The notes under the pieces are model-generated. The model was not told the DNA's origin. It worked only from the letters and a program-made list of their open reading frames with translations, and did not search any database. A stretch of DNA of 64,000 nucleotides from assembly GCA_002401965.1 (NCBI GenBank), contig NVUR01000021.1, forward strand, positions 30,074-94,073, in the 5' to 3' direction. Position numbers and translations under genes: made by a program. Below, piece after piece: positions 34,234-43,454 of this stretch. Origin of the DNA: Alphaproteobacteria bacterium. Lineage in GTDB: Bacteria; Pseudomonadota; Alphaproteobacteria; Micavibrionales; Micavibrionaceae. Every line of letters starts with the position of its first letter. Position 1 is the stretch's first letter.

Positions 34234-34941
34234 ATGACAATAAACGGACAACCATTTTTTTTCGATAACAACGTCTTTGACGATGATGAACTTGCCGCTA
34301 TGGAAGGTATAGAAAAGCCTGAATTCACAAAATCCCAAATAGATTCCATCCAAAAAGAAGCCTTTGAAAAAGGAAAACATGCCGGTTTTGAAGACAGTGA
34401 AACCAGCACAACAAAAAATATACTCTCCGTTTTAGAAAAAATAGAACGGGATATGACTGTACTCTTCGCCGCCGAAAATGACAGAAACAAACAATATGAA
34501 GAAGAAGCCGTTTATCTGACGTTTTCCATCATGCGTAAAATATTCCCCCTCTATATGGAGGAATATGGTGATAAAGAATTACAAGAAGCGATCAAAGATA
34601 TAATATCAAACCACAACAGCCCCGCCAAAATAAAAATCGAATTGCCCGAAAGCATCCTACCCGCATTGGAAAAACACGTTAAAAGCCTTGAAGGCACACT
34701 GGATAAACACATCACCCTTATCCCCGATACGTCATTACAACAGCATGAGTGCCATATTTTATGGCCAGATGGGGGCGTTATATGTAACCGCAATATGATC
34801 GCAGAGAAAACTCTTGCCATTATGAAAGAGGCACTTGCAGAGCGCGGCGTTAGCGTTCATGATGAAGATGAACCAAAGAATGAAACAATATCTGATAAAG
34901 TCGCAAAATCAAGCGAGCAACATGTGGCAGGAGAAGATTAA
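34234..34941 (+). CDS. fliH: Flagellar export stator protein FliH
   Basis: FliH binds the export ATPase FliI and links it to the C ring. The 235-residue protein has an N-terminal variable part with ITKSQIDSIQKEAFEKGKHAG-like helix, then the V-ATPase E-subunit-like C-domain with EEAVYLTFSIMRKIFPLYME and HECHILWPDGGVICNRN. The tail is acidic. Its stop directly abuts the fliN ATG. fliI itself is at 47781 on the other strand. Confidence 0.85.
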   Translation: MTINGQPFFFDNNVFDDDELAAMEGIEKPEFTKSQIDSIQKEAFEKGKHAGFEDSETSTTKNILSVLEKIERDMTVLFAAENDRNKQYEEEAVYLTFSIMRKIFPLYMEEYGDKELQEAIKDIISNHNSPAKIKIELPESILPALEKHVKSLEGTLDKHITLIPDTSLQQHECHILWPDGGVICNRNMIAEKTLAIMKEALAERGVSVHDEDEPKNETISDKVAKSSEQHVAGED

Positions 34942-35316
34942 ATGGGCGATGAAACAGAAAATAACGAAAACACTGCACCAGCAGGCTCAGATTTAAACTT
35001 GGACGAAATATCCGATGATCCCGGAATAAGTAAAGATGAAGGTCAAGACTTTGCAATTGGCGAACCAATGGCCAATGATGTCACCGCAATTTATGACATT
35101 CCCGTAAATGTATCCGCAGTTTTAGGACGCTCCACCATGCAGGTCAGCCAACTATTGAAACTTGGTCGTGGCGCGGTGATTGAATTAGACAGAAAAGTCG
35201 GTGAAGCCATTGATATATATGTCAACAATAGGCTCGTCGCGCGTGGTGAAGTCGTGGTTGTGGAAGACAGGCTGGGCATCACAATGACTGAAATTGTGAA
35301 ATCCGACCGCACCTAA
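34942..35316 (+). CDS. fliN: Flagellar motor switch protein FliN
   Basis: FliN forms the lower part of the C ring. The 124-residue product has an acidic N-terminal 45 residues and then the SpoA domain: YDIPVNVSAVLGRSTMQVSQ, LKLGRGAVIELDRKVGEAID and VNNRLVARGEVVVVEDRLGI. This is the normal alphaproteobacterial form. Confidence 0.95.
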   Translation: MGDETENNENTAPAGSDLNLDEISDDPGISKDEGQDFAIGEPMANDVTAIYDIPVNVSAVLGRSTMQVSQLLKLGRGAVIELDRKVGEAIDIYVNNRLVARGEVVVVEDRLGITMTEIVKSDRT

Positions 35317-35369
35317 TGGACAGATAAATACAGATAACTGACCCTAGAAAAGGACAAGGTTTTTAGAAA

Positions 35370-36206
35370 ATGGCAGCAGCCGACACAAAAATAGATGCAA
35401 AATTACCGACAGTTTCGGTTCCAATCGCGGTTTCCCGCCCCGATTTTGCTACGATTTTGGGGCTACTCCTCTCATTCGGTTTAATTATTGGCGCGATTGC
35501 CATGGGGCAAAGTGATGCTCAATTCTTTAACCTGCCTTCTGTTCTCATTGTTATTTTGGGAACGATCACCGCAACATGCACCTCCTACACTGGTGCTGAG
35601 CTTGCACAATCAGGGGGCATTATCGCCCGCGCAGCCGTTCGTCCAGTCAGAAACTTTCCGGCACTGGCCAAAAGCATGATGGATTTAGCCACAATCGCAC
35701 GCAAAAAAGGTCTTCTGTTCCTATCCAACTACGAAAAAGAAACGAAAAAAGAGCCATTCCTTAAGCATGCGATGGGTATCGTTATTGACGGCTATAGCGA
35801 AAATGATGTCAGGCGTATTTTACAGCAAGATATAGATCTAGAAGAAGAACGCCAAAAACGCGCCGCCAGTATCCTGCGCCGCGCTTCCGAAGTTGCGCCC
35901 GCTATGGGCTTAATCGGGACATTGGTTGGGCTTGTGCAAATGCTGGCCAATCTTGAAAATCCTGACACTATTGGCCCTGCAATGGCGGTGGCTTTATTAA
36001 CCACATTTTATGGCGCGATATTAGGATCTATTGTTATGTCCCCCCTCGCCGCGAAAATAGAGAAGAATGCAGATGATGAAGTGACCGCAAAGACCATGGT
36101 TTTAAGAACAGCCATGTCGATCATAAAGCAGGAAAATCCACGTAATCTTGAAATGTTGATTAATGCCCTGCTGCCGCCGTCACAACGCATTCGCTATTTT
36201 GACTAA
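35370..36206 (+). CDS. motA: Flagellar stator protein MotA
   Basis: MotA is the four-helix stator subunit that pushes on FliG. The 278-residue protein has two N-terminal helices (FATILGLLLSFGLIIGAIAM and FFNLPSVLIVILGTITATC), a cytoplasmic loop with RRILQQDIDLEEERQKRAA, and the channel helices APAMGLIGTLVGLVQMLANL and GPAMAVALLTTFYGAILG with the conserved prolines. Its layout is closer to PomA-type MotA. It is 53 bases after fliN; its MotB partner is encoded at 7414. Confidence 0.93.
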   Translation: MAAADTKIDAKLPTVSVPIAVSRPDFATILGLLLSFGLIIGAIAMGQSDAQFFNLPSVLIVILGTITATCTSYTGAELAQSGGIIARAAVRPVRNFPALAKSMMDLATIARKKGLLFLSNYEKETKKEPFLKHAMGIVIDGYSENDVRRILQQDIDLEEERQKRAASILRRASEVAPAMGLIGTLVGLVQMLANLENPDTIGPAMAVALLTTFYGAILGSIVMSPLAAKIEKNADDEVTAKTMVLRTAMSIIKQENPRNLEMLINALLPPSQRIRYFD

Positions 36207-36225
36207 CCATCAGACGAACCCCACT

Positions 36226-36906
36226 CTAACTCAAACGCTTATCACCAACCACCATCAATCGAGGTGTCGTTGATATTTGCGCTCGATGCACAAAGGCACG
36301 TTTTTCCTTTACCTTCATAATACGTTCAAACACCATATCCGCCCTGCTCTTAGGCTTATTCCGCACGCGGGATTTCCACACATCCCCCGCACAGAACTGA
36401 TAAATCGGCGCATCATCACGATAAACAACATCATGCCCAGACACATCAATCACATCATCATTGCGAATAAATTGTGTTACGGGGTCATTATAACAGGTCA
36501 TGAAGCGATCAAAATCTTGCTCCAACCCATCAACGTGAAAATCATGCGTGCGAACATCTTGCGTATACCCCGTTAATAAGCGCATATGAATTTTAACCCG
36601 CGCAGAATAGAAAAACTCCATATCCTGTAAAATCACATCAACACATCGCGCAAGCGCAGGATCACCCAATGTCTCTTGAAAGGCCTCTATTTTATCGCGT
36701 TCACTATATTTGATGAATATTTCATCTTCCCCGAGGTCGAAATATGCCGCCATCTTTTCTGCCAAAGCATCAAAATCGCCGTTCAACCGCCTCTGTAACA
36801 ACACAATATTCGCCACAGGTGCAAAATCTGCTTCCAAAAACGCACACAAATCACCAACGACCTTTATTCGCTCATAACCCTCTGGTATATAATTATGTTC
36901 TGTCAT
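36226..36906 (-). CDS. DUF1826-like protein
   Basis: The 226-residue soluble protein shows a pattern close to DUF1826: HDFHVDGLEQDFDRFMTCYN, later IYQFCAGDVWKSR, and near the end AFVHRAQISTTPRLMVVGD. The HxD and later His could form a metal site like that of 2-oxoglutarate oxygenases, which is my inference. The function is unknown. I chose the ATG at 36906; an upstream TTG at 36951 is possible. It converges on motA (20-base gap) and is divergent from flbD. Confidence 0.6.
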   Translation of the reverse strand: MTEHNYIPEGYERIKVVGDLCAFLEADFAPVANIVLLQRRLNGDFDALAEKMAAYFDLGEDEIFIKYSERDKIEAFQETLGDPALARCVDVILQDMEFFYSARVKIHMRLLTGYTQDVRTHDFHVDGLEQDFDRFMTCYNDPVTQFIRNDDVIDVSGHDVVYRDDAPIYQFCAGDVWKSRVRNKPKSRADMVFERIMKVKEKRAFVHRAQISTTPRLMVVGDKRLS

Positions 36907-36977
36907 AAGATGGCATTGTACCCTAAAAAGGTTGTTTAAGAGTAAACACAATATTTTTTATCAGGAGCATATCCCCT

Positions 36978-38384
36978 ATGCGTTTAATGATTATCGGTCG
37001 TCTGGATGGACATATTTCCCAAGCAGGTAAAATCGCGCTGCAACGTGGTGCAAAAGTCGTGCATTGCGAAGATACGGATCAGGCGATCGGCGCATTACTG
37101 AACGGGAAAAGTGCCGATTTGGCGATGGTTGATGTCAAACAAAAGCTGGGCGAGTTCATTAAACGCCTGAAGACAGAGCGCATTCACATGCCTGTTATTG
37201 CCTGCGGTATAGGTACAGACGCACGATCTGCAGTGAAAGCAATCCAGCAAGGCGCAAAAGAATATGTCCCTCTTCCACCGGATGCGGAGCTGATTGCCGC
37301 GGTTTTAGAGGCTGTCACCGAAGAAAACAACGCCATGATCGCCAATGATCCAGCGATGAAAAGCGTTATCACACTGGCTGACCGGATTGCCCCCAGTGAT
37401 GCCACCATCCTGATTACTGGCGAATCCGGTACGGGTAAAGAAGTTATGTCGCGCTACGTTCATAATAAATCAAAGCGCAGTGGCGGCCCCTTTATCGCGG
37501 TGAACTGTGCCGCTATTCCTGAAAACTTACTGGAATCAGAACTGTTCGGCCATGAAAAAGGCGCGTTCACAGGCGCAACAGCGCGGCGCATCGGTAAATT
37601 CGAAGAAGCCCATAAAGGCACAATACTGCTGGATGAAGTCAGTGAGATGCACCCCTTGTTACAGGCGAAATTCTTACGCGCCATTCAGGAAAAAGAAATC
37701 ACCCGCGTTGGCAGTAATGATGTCATCAAAGTCGATGTCCGCATTCTGGCAACCTCAAACCGTAACCTTGAAGACTCTGTGCGAAAAGGCGAATTTAGGG
37801 AAGATTTATACTTCCGTTTGAACGTCGTAAACATCCCCCTACCGCCATTGAGAGACCGCCCTTCCGACATTAAACGCCTCTCACAAATGTTTGCCGATAA
37901 ATACGCCGAGGCGAACGGCATTGATCGCAAAGCCGTCTCTAAAGAAGCCGAAGATAAATTGTTAAACTGTTCTTGGCGCGGTAATATTCGGGAGCTAGAA
38001 AACACCATGCATCGCGCCATTTTAATGGCCACGCAAGATGATATAGAGGCCGAGGCCATCTTCATCCAAAGTGACGGTCTGTCTGTCAACCTTGCACCCG
38101 CCGCAAATACACCTGATCCTGCGGGCGTGTCAAATGCGCAAACACCACCAACCACGACAAATGTTGCAGCCCCCGCTATTCAAAACCAAAATGGCGTAGA
38201 ATCAATGATTGGGCGCACGATCGCCGCTGTTGAACGCGACATGATCCTCAACACACTCGATCATTGTCTGGGCAATAGAACACACGCCGCGAATATCCTT
38301 GGAATCTCCATTCGCACCTTACGTAATAAGCTGAACCAATATAAAGGTGAAGGCGTTAACGTACCTGCGGTTGGGGGTGGTTAA
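36978..38384 (+). CDS. flbD: Sigma54-dependent flagellar regulator FlbD
   Basis: FlbD activates sigma54 promoters of the rod, hook and filament genes. The 468-residue protein has a receiver-like N-domain (1-120; D52 is present but the acidic pair is replaced by MIIGRL), an AAA+ domain with Walker A GESGTGKE (148-155), the sigma54-contact GAFTGA (195-200) and Walker B ILLDEVSEM, and a C-terminal Fis-type helix-turn-helix (ANILGISIRTLRNKLNQY). The degenerate receiver fits FlbD, which is controlled by FliX rather than by normal phosphorylation. Several target promoters lie in this window. Confidence 0.93.
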   Translation: MRLMIIGRLDGHISQAGKIALQRGAKVVHCEDTDQAIGALLNGKSADLAMVDVKQKLGEFIKRLKTERIHMPVIACGIGTDARSAVKAIQQGAKEYVPLPPDAELIAAVLEAVTEENNAMIANDPAMKSVITLADRIAPSDATILITGESGTGKEVMSRYVHNKSKRSGGPFIAVNCAAIPENLLESELFGHEKGAFTGATARRIGKFEEAHKGTILLDEVSEMHPLLQAKFLRAIQEKEITRVGSNDVIKVDVRILATSNRNLEDSVRKGEFREDLYFRLNVVNIPLPPLRDRPSDIKRLSQMFADKYAEANGIDRKAVSKEAEDKLLNCSWRGNIRELENTMHRAILMATQDDIEAEAIFIQSDGLSVNLAPAANTPDPAGVSNAQTPPTTTNVAAPAIQNQNGVESMIGRTIAAVERDMILNTLDHCLGNRTHAANILGISIRTLRNKLNQYKGEGVNVPAVGGG

Positions 38385-38392
38385 TAATTATA

Positions 38393-38421
38393 TTGCATTT
38401 TCATAATAAAATACATATAAT
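38393..38421 (+). promoter_or_regulatory. Promoter of the gene at 38474
   Basis: TTGCAT at 38393-38398 and a perfect TATAAT at 38416-38421 are 17 bases apart, giving a leader of about 45 bases. Confidence 0.6.
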
Positions 38422-38473
38422 TGGACGATAAATTTTATAAAATAATTTTGATAAAACAATTAAGGTGATAAAA

Positions 38474-39208
38474 ATGGTTGATTTTCTAAAAATGGGTGGT
38501 GACATTCTCGATGTGGGCAGTGATGTACTCAAAAAAATCCCTAGTAAAGAAGCAACAAGTGGTGCAAAAGACTTTTTTTTCGGCGACAAAAGCCCGCAAG
38601 ATCTGCTAGAAAACCTTCGGGACATGATGGATAATAAAAAGCTAAAGCCTGACCTTAAAGAGCTTGGCGTTGATACATCCAAACAAGTTATAGACCTTGA
38701 AAACAAAGACATCATTCAAGAAATGGGGGATTTGGCCAAGGCATTAAATATGGCTGATACGGATCACGGCCTTTCCAAGGCAGAATACGATGACCTAAAG
38801 GCTGGCTTTGAGGATTTCCTTAAAGGCAATGAAAGTGGTGCTGGTGTTTCCGCGGCTTACAACGCTCTGGGTGAAGACGGGCAAAAACAGTTCATTGTTA
38901 TGCTCGCCGAATCAGAAAAAGGCATGGGCGGTTTTTTATCCAGCCCTGTTGAAAAAGCAATCAGAGATGCCGCCGAAGAATCACGCGCAGCGGCAGATCC
39001 TCAAGCATCTTTAAGCAACGATGATGCAAGTTTCGCCGATACACTGGAAGAAAGTCAAAATGTCGTACAAAACGGCGACATTCAAATTGACTGGAGCGAA
39101 GGCGCAACACAACTTAGCGGTAATTTCGAAAGCAGCGCAGGCACACCATATGTTGAGCCCGTTGAACCCGCCCCCACAGTGGAAATCGGCAACACATTCA
39201 ATGTGTAA
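38474..39208 (+). CDS. Hypothetical acidic protein between flbD and flhA
   Basis: The 244-residue soluble acidic protein is not recognised. It has no signal peptide or membrane helix. Residues about 90-115 read NMADTDHGLSKAEYDDLKAG, which recalls an EF-hand but does not fit the loop spacing. The C-terminal 70 residues are low-complexity Glu/Asp/Ser/Pro. AAGGTG lies six bases before the ATG at 38474. With its own promoter and terminator it forms a monocistronic unit, as does the next gene. Confidence 0.75.
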   Translation: MVDFLKMGGDILDVGSDVLKKIPSKEATSGAKDFFFGDKSPQDLLENLRDMMDNKKLKPDLKELGVDTSKQVIDLENKDIIQEMGDLAKALNMADTDHGLSKAEYDDLKAGFEDFLKGNESGAGVSAAYNALGEDGQKQFIVMLAESEKGMGGFLSSPVEKAIRDAAEESRAAADPQASLSNDDASFADTLEESQNVVQNGDIQIDWSEGATQLSGNFESSAGTPYVEPVEPAPTVEIGNTFNV

Positions 39209-39230
39209 TCATACACCATGGTAAATTTTA

Positions 39231-39258
39231 TAAAAGGCTGGATTTTTCCAGCCTTTTA
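39231..39258 (+). terminator. Terminator of the gene at 38474
   Basis: TAAAAGGCTGGA and TCCAGCCTTTTA form a perfect 12-bp stem with loop TTTT. The stem core AAAGGCTGGA is shared with the hairpin at 39959. Confidence 0.85.
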
Positions 39259-39288
39259 TACGCCTGAAAACACATATTCATCAATTTA

Positions 39289-39318
39289 TTGCTATATTTT
39301 TTTTAACTTCCTTACAAT
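39289..39318 (+). promoter_or_regulatory. Promoter of the gene at 39354
   Basis: TTGCTA at 39289-39294 and TACAAT at 39313-39318 are separated by 18 bases. AAGG precedes the downstream ATG. Confidence 0.5.
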
Positions 39319-39353
39319 AGATTCATAAATATAAAAAATATAAGGTAGATATA

Positions 39354-40136
39354 ATGAGCGAAGAAAATATTAGTAATAATGAACTTGCACTAAGTAGTAT
39401 GTTGTCTGTGCTAAAAATAGCACAAGAAGATCCGCAAACCGTGAATCTGTTCAAAAAAACTCTTGATATTGATATAAACAAGATACTTGATGATAACACC
39501 GTCACCCAGCAAGAAGCACTGCAAATAACATTAACAATGGGAAATGCATTGATAAAAAATGGCATAGTAAGCGAGCCAAGCAATAATGATATCGAAGTGG
39601 CAAAAACACTCGCACAAGACCAGGGTTTTGACACAAAAGGGCTAGAAGAGAGCGATCTAAATGGCTTCACGGCAGCAGTACTTGCAGGCCCTGACGAAGC
39701 CGTCTTACTTATGGAAAAAATGAGTGAGGTTTATTGTGATAATTCTAGTAACAAAGAAGGACTCTGCGCCAAATTTGAAATAGAGGCGTTACAGCCTGAA
39801 AACACTCCTGAACGCGACATGACGACAGGCGAACCCACTGCAACAGAACAACAAGATATAGATATAAAGACCCCGTTGCTCCCCCTGCTTTCACCACCTA
39901 ACGGTAATTATATCGTATCTCTGAAACTAACTCAGCTTCAGTTCATAAAAAATAAGTCAAAGGCTGGAAAATATCTCCAGCCTTTTTTCATGCCAACCCC
40001 TATTTTAAATGCAAATGACTATATGCCACATTCTAATCGTTTGCATGTTTCGCAAGGCAGATGTATCATAAGCTATGCCCTCATCATTCGTATGAGGCGT
40101 TTATTGTTGACCACTCTTTTACGAAATTTCATATAG
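39354..40136 (+). CDS. Hypothetical protein, probably frameshifted at the 3' end
   Basis: As written the frame encodes 260 residues, but the last 85 or so run through a perfect terminator hairpin at 39959-39988 and lose protein-like composition. A -1 shift in ATATAAAGACC (near 39867) gives a short Pro-rich end, KDPVAPPAFTT, and a TAA at 39899-39901, just before the terminator. The likely intact product is therefore about 182 residues. The N-terminal 130 residues are helical and acidic (FKKTLDIDINKILDDNTVTQ). No family is recognised; its organisation mirrors the preceding gene. Confidence 0.55.
   Translation: MSEENISNNELALSSMLSVLKIAQEDPQTVNLFKKTLDIDINKILDDNTVTQQEALQITLTMGNALIKNGIVSEPSNNDIEVAKTLAQDQGFDTKGLEESDLNGFTAAVLAGPDEAVLLMEKMSEVYCDNSSNKEGLCAKFEIEALQPENTPERDMTTGEPTATEQQDIDIKTPLLPLLSPPNGNYIVSLKLTQLQFIKNKSKAGKYLQPFFMPTPILNANDYMPHSNRLHVSQGRCIISYALIIRMRRLLLTTLLRNFI
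39959..39988 (+). terminator. Terminator before flhA
   Basis: AAAGGCTGGA and TCCAGCCTTT form a perfect 10-bp stem followed by TTT. It lies inside the nominal reading frame of the preceding gene, which supports a frameshift there. Confidence 0.85.
40107..40135 (+). promoter_or_regulatory. Candidate promoter of flhA
   Basis: TTGACC at 40107-40112 and CATATA at 40130-40135 are 17 bases apart. Transcription would begin at or within a base or two of the flhA ATG at 40143, and no ribosome site is visible before that ATG. Confidence 0.4.
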
Positions 40137-40142
40137 AATCCT

Positions 40143-42266
40143 ATGGCGGAAAATTTACCATCGACACAAACGGCAAGCGGCGCATCATCTGATGCAACAT
40201 TTGGCACGGCAGGTTTCCTGCGAACAGATGTTCTGTTTGCGCTTGGGATTGTGGTCATCATCCTGTTCATGTTGATACCGATGCCAACTTTTATGCTGGA
40301 TGGTGGTTTGGCGGTCTCGGTTACTTTCTCTATTTTAATTTTGATGACGGTATTATTTATTCAATCACCGCTGGAATTTTCAACATTTCCAACCGTTTTG
40401 CTGATTACGACCTCCATGCGGCTGGGGTTAAATATCGCATCGACGCGCCTTATTCTAGAACATGGTCACACAGGCAGCGGTGCGGCAGGTGGGGTGATTG
40501 AGGCTTTTGGCACGTTCATCATCGGCAGCAATTATGTTATCGGTGCAATTGTTTTCTCCATTTTGGTTATTGTTAATTTCGTTGTTATTACAAAGGGTTC
40601 GGGTCGTATTGCCGAAGTTGCCGCCCGTTTCACATTGGACGCAATGCCCGGCAAGCAAATGGCCATCGACAGCGACCTATCCGCCGGCATGATTACAGAG
40701 GAAGAAGCCAAGGCAAAACGTAAAAACCTTGAGCAAGAAAGCACCTTTTTCGGTGCCATGGATGGTGCGGCAAAATTCGTCCGTGGAGACGCGGTTGCCG
40801 GATTGATTATTGTGTTCGTGAACATCATCGGCGGCATTGTTATAGGCACTGTGATGGAGGGCATGACGCTGGCCGAAGCCACATCAAACTATACAATTCT
40901 AACCATTGGTGACGGACTGGTCAGCCAGATCCCCGCCCTTATCATTTCTATTTCTGCTGGTCTTCTCGTCTCTAAAGCCGGTGTCGAAGGCTCCGCCGAT
41001 CAAGCGTTATTAAGACAATTGGGACGATACCCTATGGCTCTGGGGATGAGTTCTGCCCTTATGCTTATTCTGGCGCTTGTCCCTGCAATGCCCTTTATTC
41101 CGTTCTTTACCCTCTCTGCCATTATGGGCGGCATGGCGATGATGTCCCATCAACGTAATTTAGCCGAACAGGAAGCCGAACAAGCAGAAGACCCCAACGC
41201 CATTACCGCATCAGGCGCCCCTGCCCCTGCGGATGAGCCAATTTCCAAAGCTCTGGCGATGGATATTATTCGTCTTGAGCTGGGCTATGGTTTATTGCCC
41301 CTTGTTCAGGGCGATGGCGGAAATAAACTGACCGATCAAATCAAGGGGCTACGCCGTCAACTGGCAGAGGATATGGGCTATGTTCTGCCTGCTGTACGTA
41401 TTCAGGATAATTTGCAACTCGCCGCCAATGATTACATCATCAGTATCAAAGAAATCGAAGCAGGTCGCGGTGATGTCCGCCCGAATATGTTGCTGTGTAT
41501 GGATCCAAGCGGTGACAGCATCACGATGCCAGGTGAAAACACGGTTGAACCAACCTTTGGCCTACCCGCCATGTGGATTAACGATCAATACAGGGAAGAA
41601 GCGCATTTCAAAGGCTATACCGTTGTCGATGCACCCACCGTTATCACCACCCATATTACCGAAGTCATCAAAGACAATATGCCCGACCTGCTGAATTATG
41701 CCGAAACGCAAAAATTACTGGATGAATTACCCAAGGATTACCAGAAACTTGTCGCAGATATCATCCCCGCCCAAATCACAGTCGGCAGTTTACAACGCAT
41801 ATTACAATCCCTCCTATCCGAGCGTGTCTCCATCCGTGACCTGCCGACAATATTAGAGGGCATTGCCGAGGCCACAGGCTACACCAAGAATATCTCCAGA
41901 ATTACAGAACATGTCCGCACACGTTTAAGCCGCCAGCTTTGCAATACAAATATTGATGCCTCTGGTGTTCTAATCCTCCTCACCCTGTCCCCCGATTGGG
42001 ATCAAGCCTTTATGGAAGCACTGGTCGGTGAGGGCGAAGAAAAACAACTGGCTATGCCACCAACAAAATTACAGGATTTCATCTCTGCCGTGCGCGATCA
42101 ATATGACGCCTTCTCACCGCAAGGCATAACGCCAGTGATGTTGACATCGCCCATGATCCGCCCCTATGTCAGATCAGTGATCGAACGTTTCCGCCCGCAA
42201 ACAATTGTCATGTCGCAAAATGAAATCCATGCGAAGGCAAAGATAAAGACGGTTGGACAAATTTAG
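40143..42266 (+). CDS. flhA: Flagellar export gate protein FlhA
   Basis: FlhA is the large export gate subunit that receives chaperone-substrate complexes. The 707-residue protein has eight membrane helices in the first half, the FHIPEP region (TVLLITTSMRLGLNIASTRLIL, FTLDAMPGKQMAIDSDLSAG) and a cytoplasmic four-subdomain C-terminus ending in VRSVIERFRPQTIVMSQNE. Family length is normal. No Shine-Dalgarno sequence is seen; see the promoter entry. flhF follows after 141 bases. Confidence 0.97.
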   Translation: MAENLPSTQTASGASSDATFGTAGFLRTDVLFALGIVVIILFMLIPMPTFMLDGGLAVSVTFSILILMTVLFIQSPLEFSTFPTVLLITTSMRLGLNIASTRLILEHGHTGSGAAGGVIEAFGTFIIGSNYVIGAIVFSILVIVNFVVITKGSGRIAEVAARFTLDAMPGKQMAIDSDLSAGMITEEEAKAKRKNLEQESTFFGAMDGAAKFVRGDAVAGLIIVFVNIIGGIVIGTVMEGMTLAEATSNYTILTIGDGLVSQIPALIISISAGLLVSKAGVEGSADQALLRQLGRYPMALGMSSALMLILALVPAMPFIPFFTLSAIMGGMAMMSHQRNLAEQEAEQAEDPNAITASGAPAPADEPISKALAMDIIRLELGYGLLPLVQGDGGNKLTDQIKGLRRQLAEDMGYVLPAVRIQDNLQLAANDYIISIKEIEAGRGDVRPNMLLCMDPSGDSITMPGENTVEPTFGLPAMWINDQYREEAHFKGYTVVDAPTVITTHITEVIKDNMPDLLNYAETQKLLDELPKDYQKLVADIIPAQITVGSLQRILQSLLSERVSIRDLPTILEGIAEATGYTKNISRITEHVRTRLSRQLCNTNIDASGVLILLTLSPDWDQAFMEALVGEGEEKQLAMPPTKLQDFISAVRDQYDAFSPQGITPVMLTSPMIRPYVRSVIERFRPQTIVMSQNEIHAKAKIKTVGQI

Positions 42267-42407
42267 GACATGTATTTACAATACTCATTCCCAAGACAGA
42301 CCATTCAGCACAGTCAAAACAAATAACACGTATATATTTGCGGTTTGACTCTAGTATATGTTAATAATAAATCTTATAATTACCATTGATTCGAGTATAT
42401 TTATTCC

Positions 42408-43454
42408 ATGCGGCTAAAAACTTTCTATGCCAATACTATGACAGAGGCAATGCAAATGATACGAGAGACCTTAGGTGATGAGGCCATTATCGTTGCAACG
42501 GGTGAAGAACGCGCCCGTGGTGGTGTGCGCGTCACTGCCGCAGTTGAACCATCATTTGAAATTGGTGATGAAGGCATGGCTGGTGTGCAAAACTGGCTTC
42601 AATATGATGATGAGCAAGATTCAGATGCCGTCGCCGAAGAGCTGACCGAAATTATGCTGCGCCATTGTGTGCCTGAAAACGTGATGGATCATATTATTTC
42701 CTGCGCGACAGTCATGGGGTTTGATCACCTTGGTACGGCGCTATCTTCCACTTTGGGGCAACTTTATTCCTTCCGCCCGCTGCCTGTTAAGGCGCATGAA
42801 AAACCGATTATGATGATTGGCCCACCAGGGTCAGGCAAGACACTGGCCGTTGCAAAAATGGCGGCGCGTGGTGCGATGAATGGTCTAAATGTCGGTGTTA
42901 TCTCAACAGATACGGTGCGTGCGGGTGGGGTTGAACAATTACAAGCCTTCACGGATTTGCTAAAAATAGACCTTCAAAAAGCCAAAAGCCCTCAAGATTT
43001 ACGCAGCATCACTGACGATTTAAAACACTATAACGATCAAATCATTATCGACACATCGGGCTTAAACCCCTTTGACACAAGTGATGTCAAAATTCTGGCG
43101 AAACTAATCGGTGCTATTGACGTACGCCCCGTCCTTGTTCTACCTGCGGGAATTGACGCCGATGAAGCTGGTGAAATGGCGCGCGTATTTGCCGCAATTG
43201 GCGCAACTGAAATTCTGCCCACCCGCGTTGATATCGCCCGCAGACTAGGCAGCCTCCTTGCCGCAGCGCATCAGGGTGGCCTCAGTTTTTCTGATGTCAG
43301 TACAACCCCGAAAGTCGCACAAGGACTCAGCCCGCTGACACCAAAGTCTCTTTCACATTTATTGGTACCACGACTGTATCAATCTGAAAAAAATGTTATA
43401 CTGCCATCAGGAACACCCAGAACCGGCGTTCGAAAAACAGGAACTACGCAATGA
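42408..43454 (+). CDS. flhF: SRP-type GTPase FlhF
   Basis: FlhF sets the polar position of the flagellum. The 348-residue protein has the N-terminal MRLKTFYANTMTEAMQMIRE domain, a helical N domain, and the SRP GTPase G domain with G1 IGPPGSGKT (about 138-145), STDTVRAGGVEQL, and IIIDTSGLNPFD in place of the usual DTAG. The C-terminal end is short. It shares an ATGA overlap with flhG, a pairing typical of polar flagellates. Confidence 0.9.
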   Translation: MRLKTFYANTMTEAMQMIRETLGDEAIIVATGEERARGGVRVTAAVEPSFEIGDEGMAGVQNWLQYDDEQDSDAVAEELTEIMLRHCVPENVMDHIISCATVMGFDHLGTALSSTLGQLYSFRPLPVKAHEKPIMMIGPPGSGKTLAVAKMAARGAMNGLNVGVISTDTVRAGGVEQLQAFTDLLKIDLQKAKSPQDLRSITDDLKHYNDQIIIDTSGLNPFDTSDVKILAKLIGAIDVRPVLVLPAGIDADEAGEMARVFAAIGATEILPTRVDIARRLGSLLAAAHQGGLSFSDVSTTPKVAQGLSPLTPKSLSHLLVPRLYQSEKNVILPSGTPRTGVRKTGTTQ

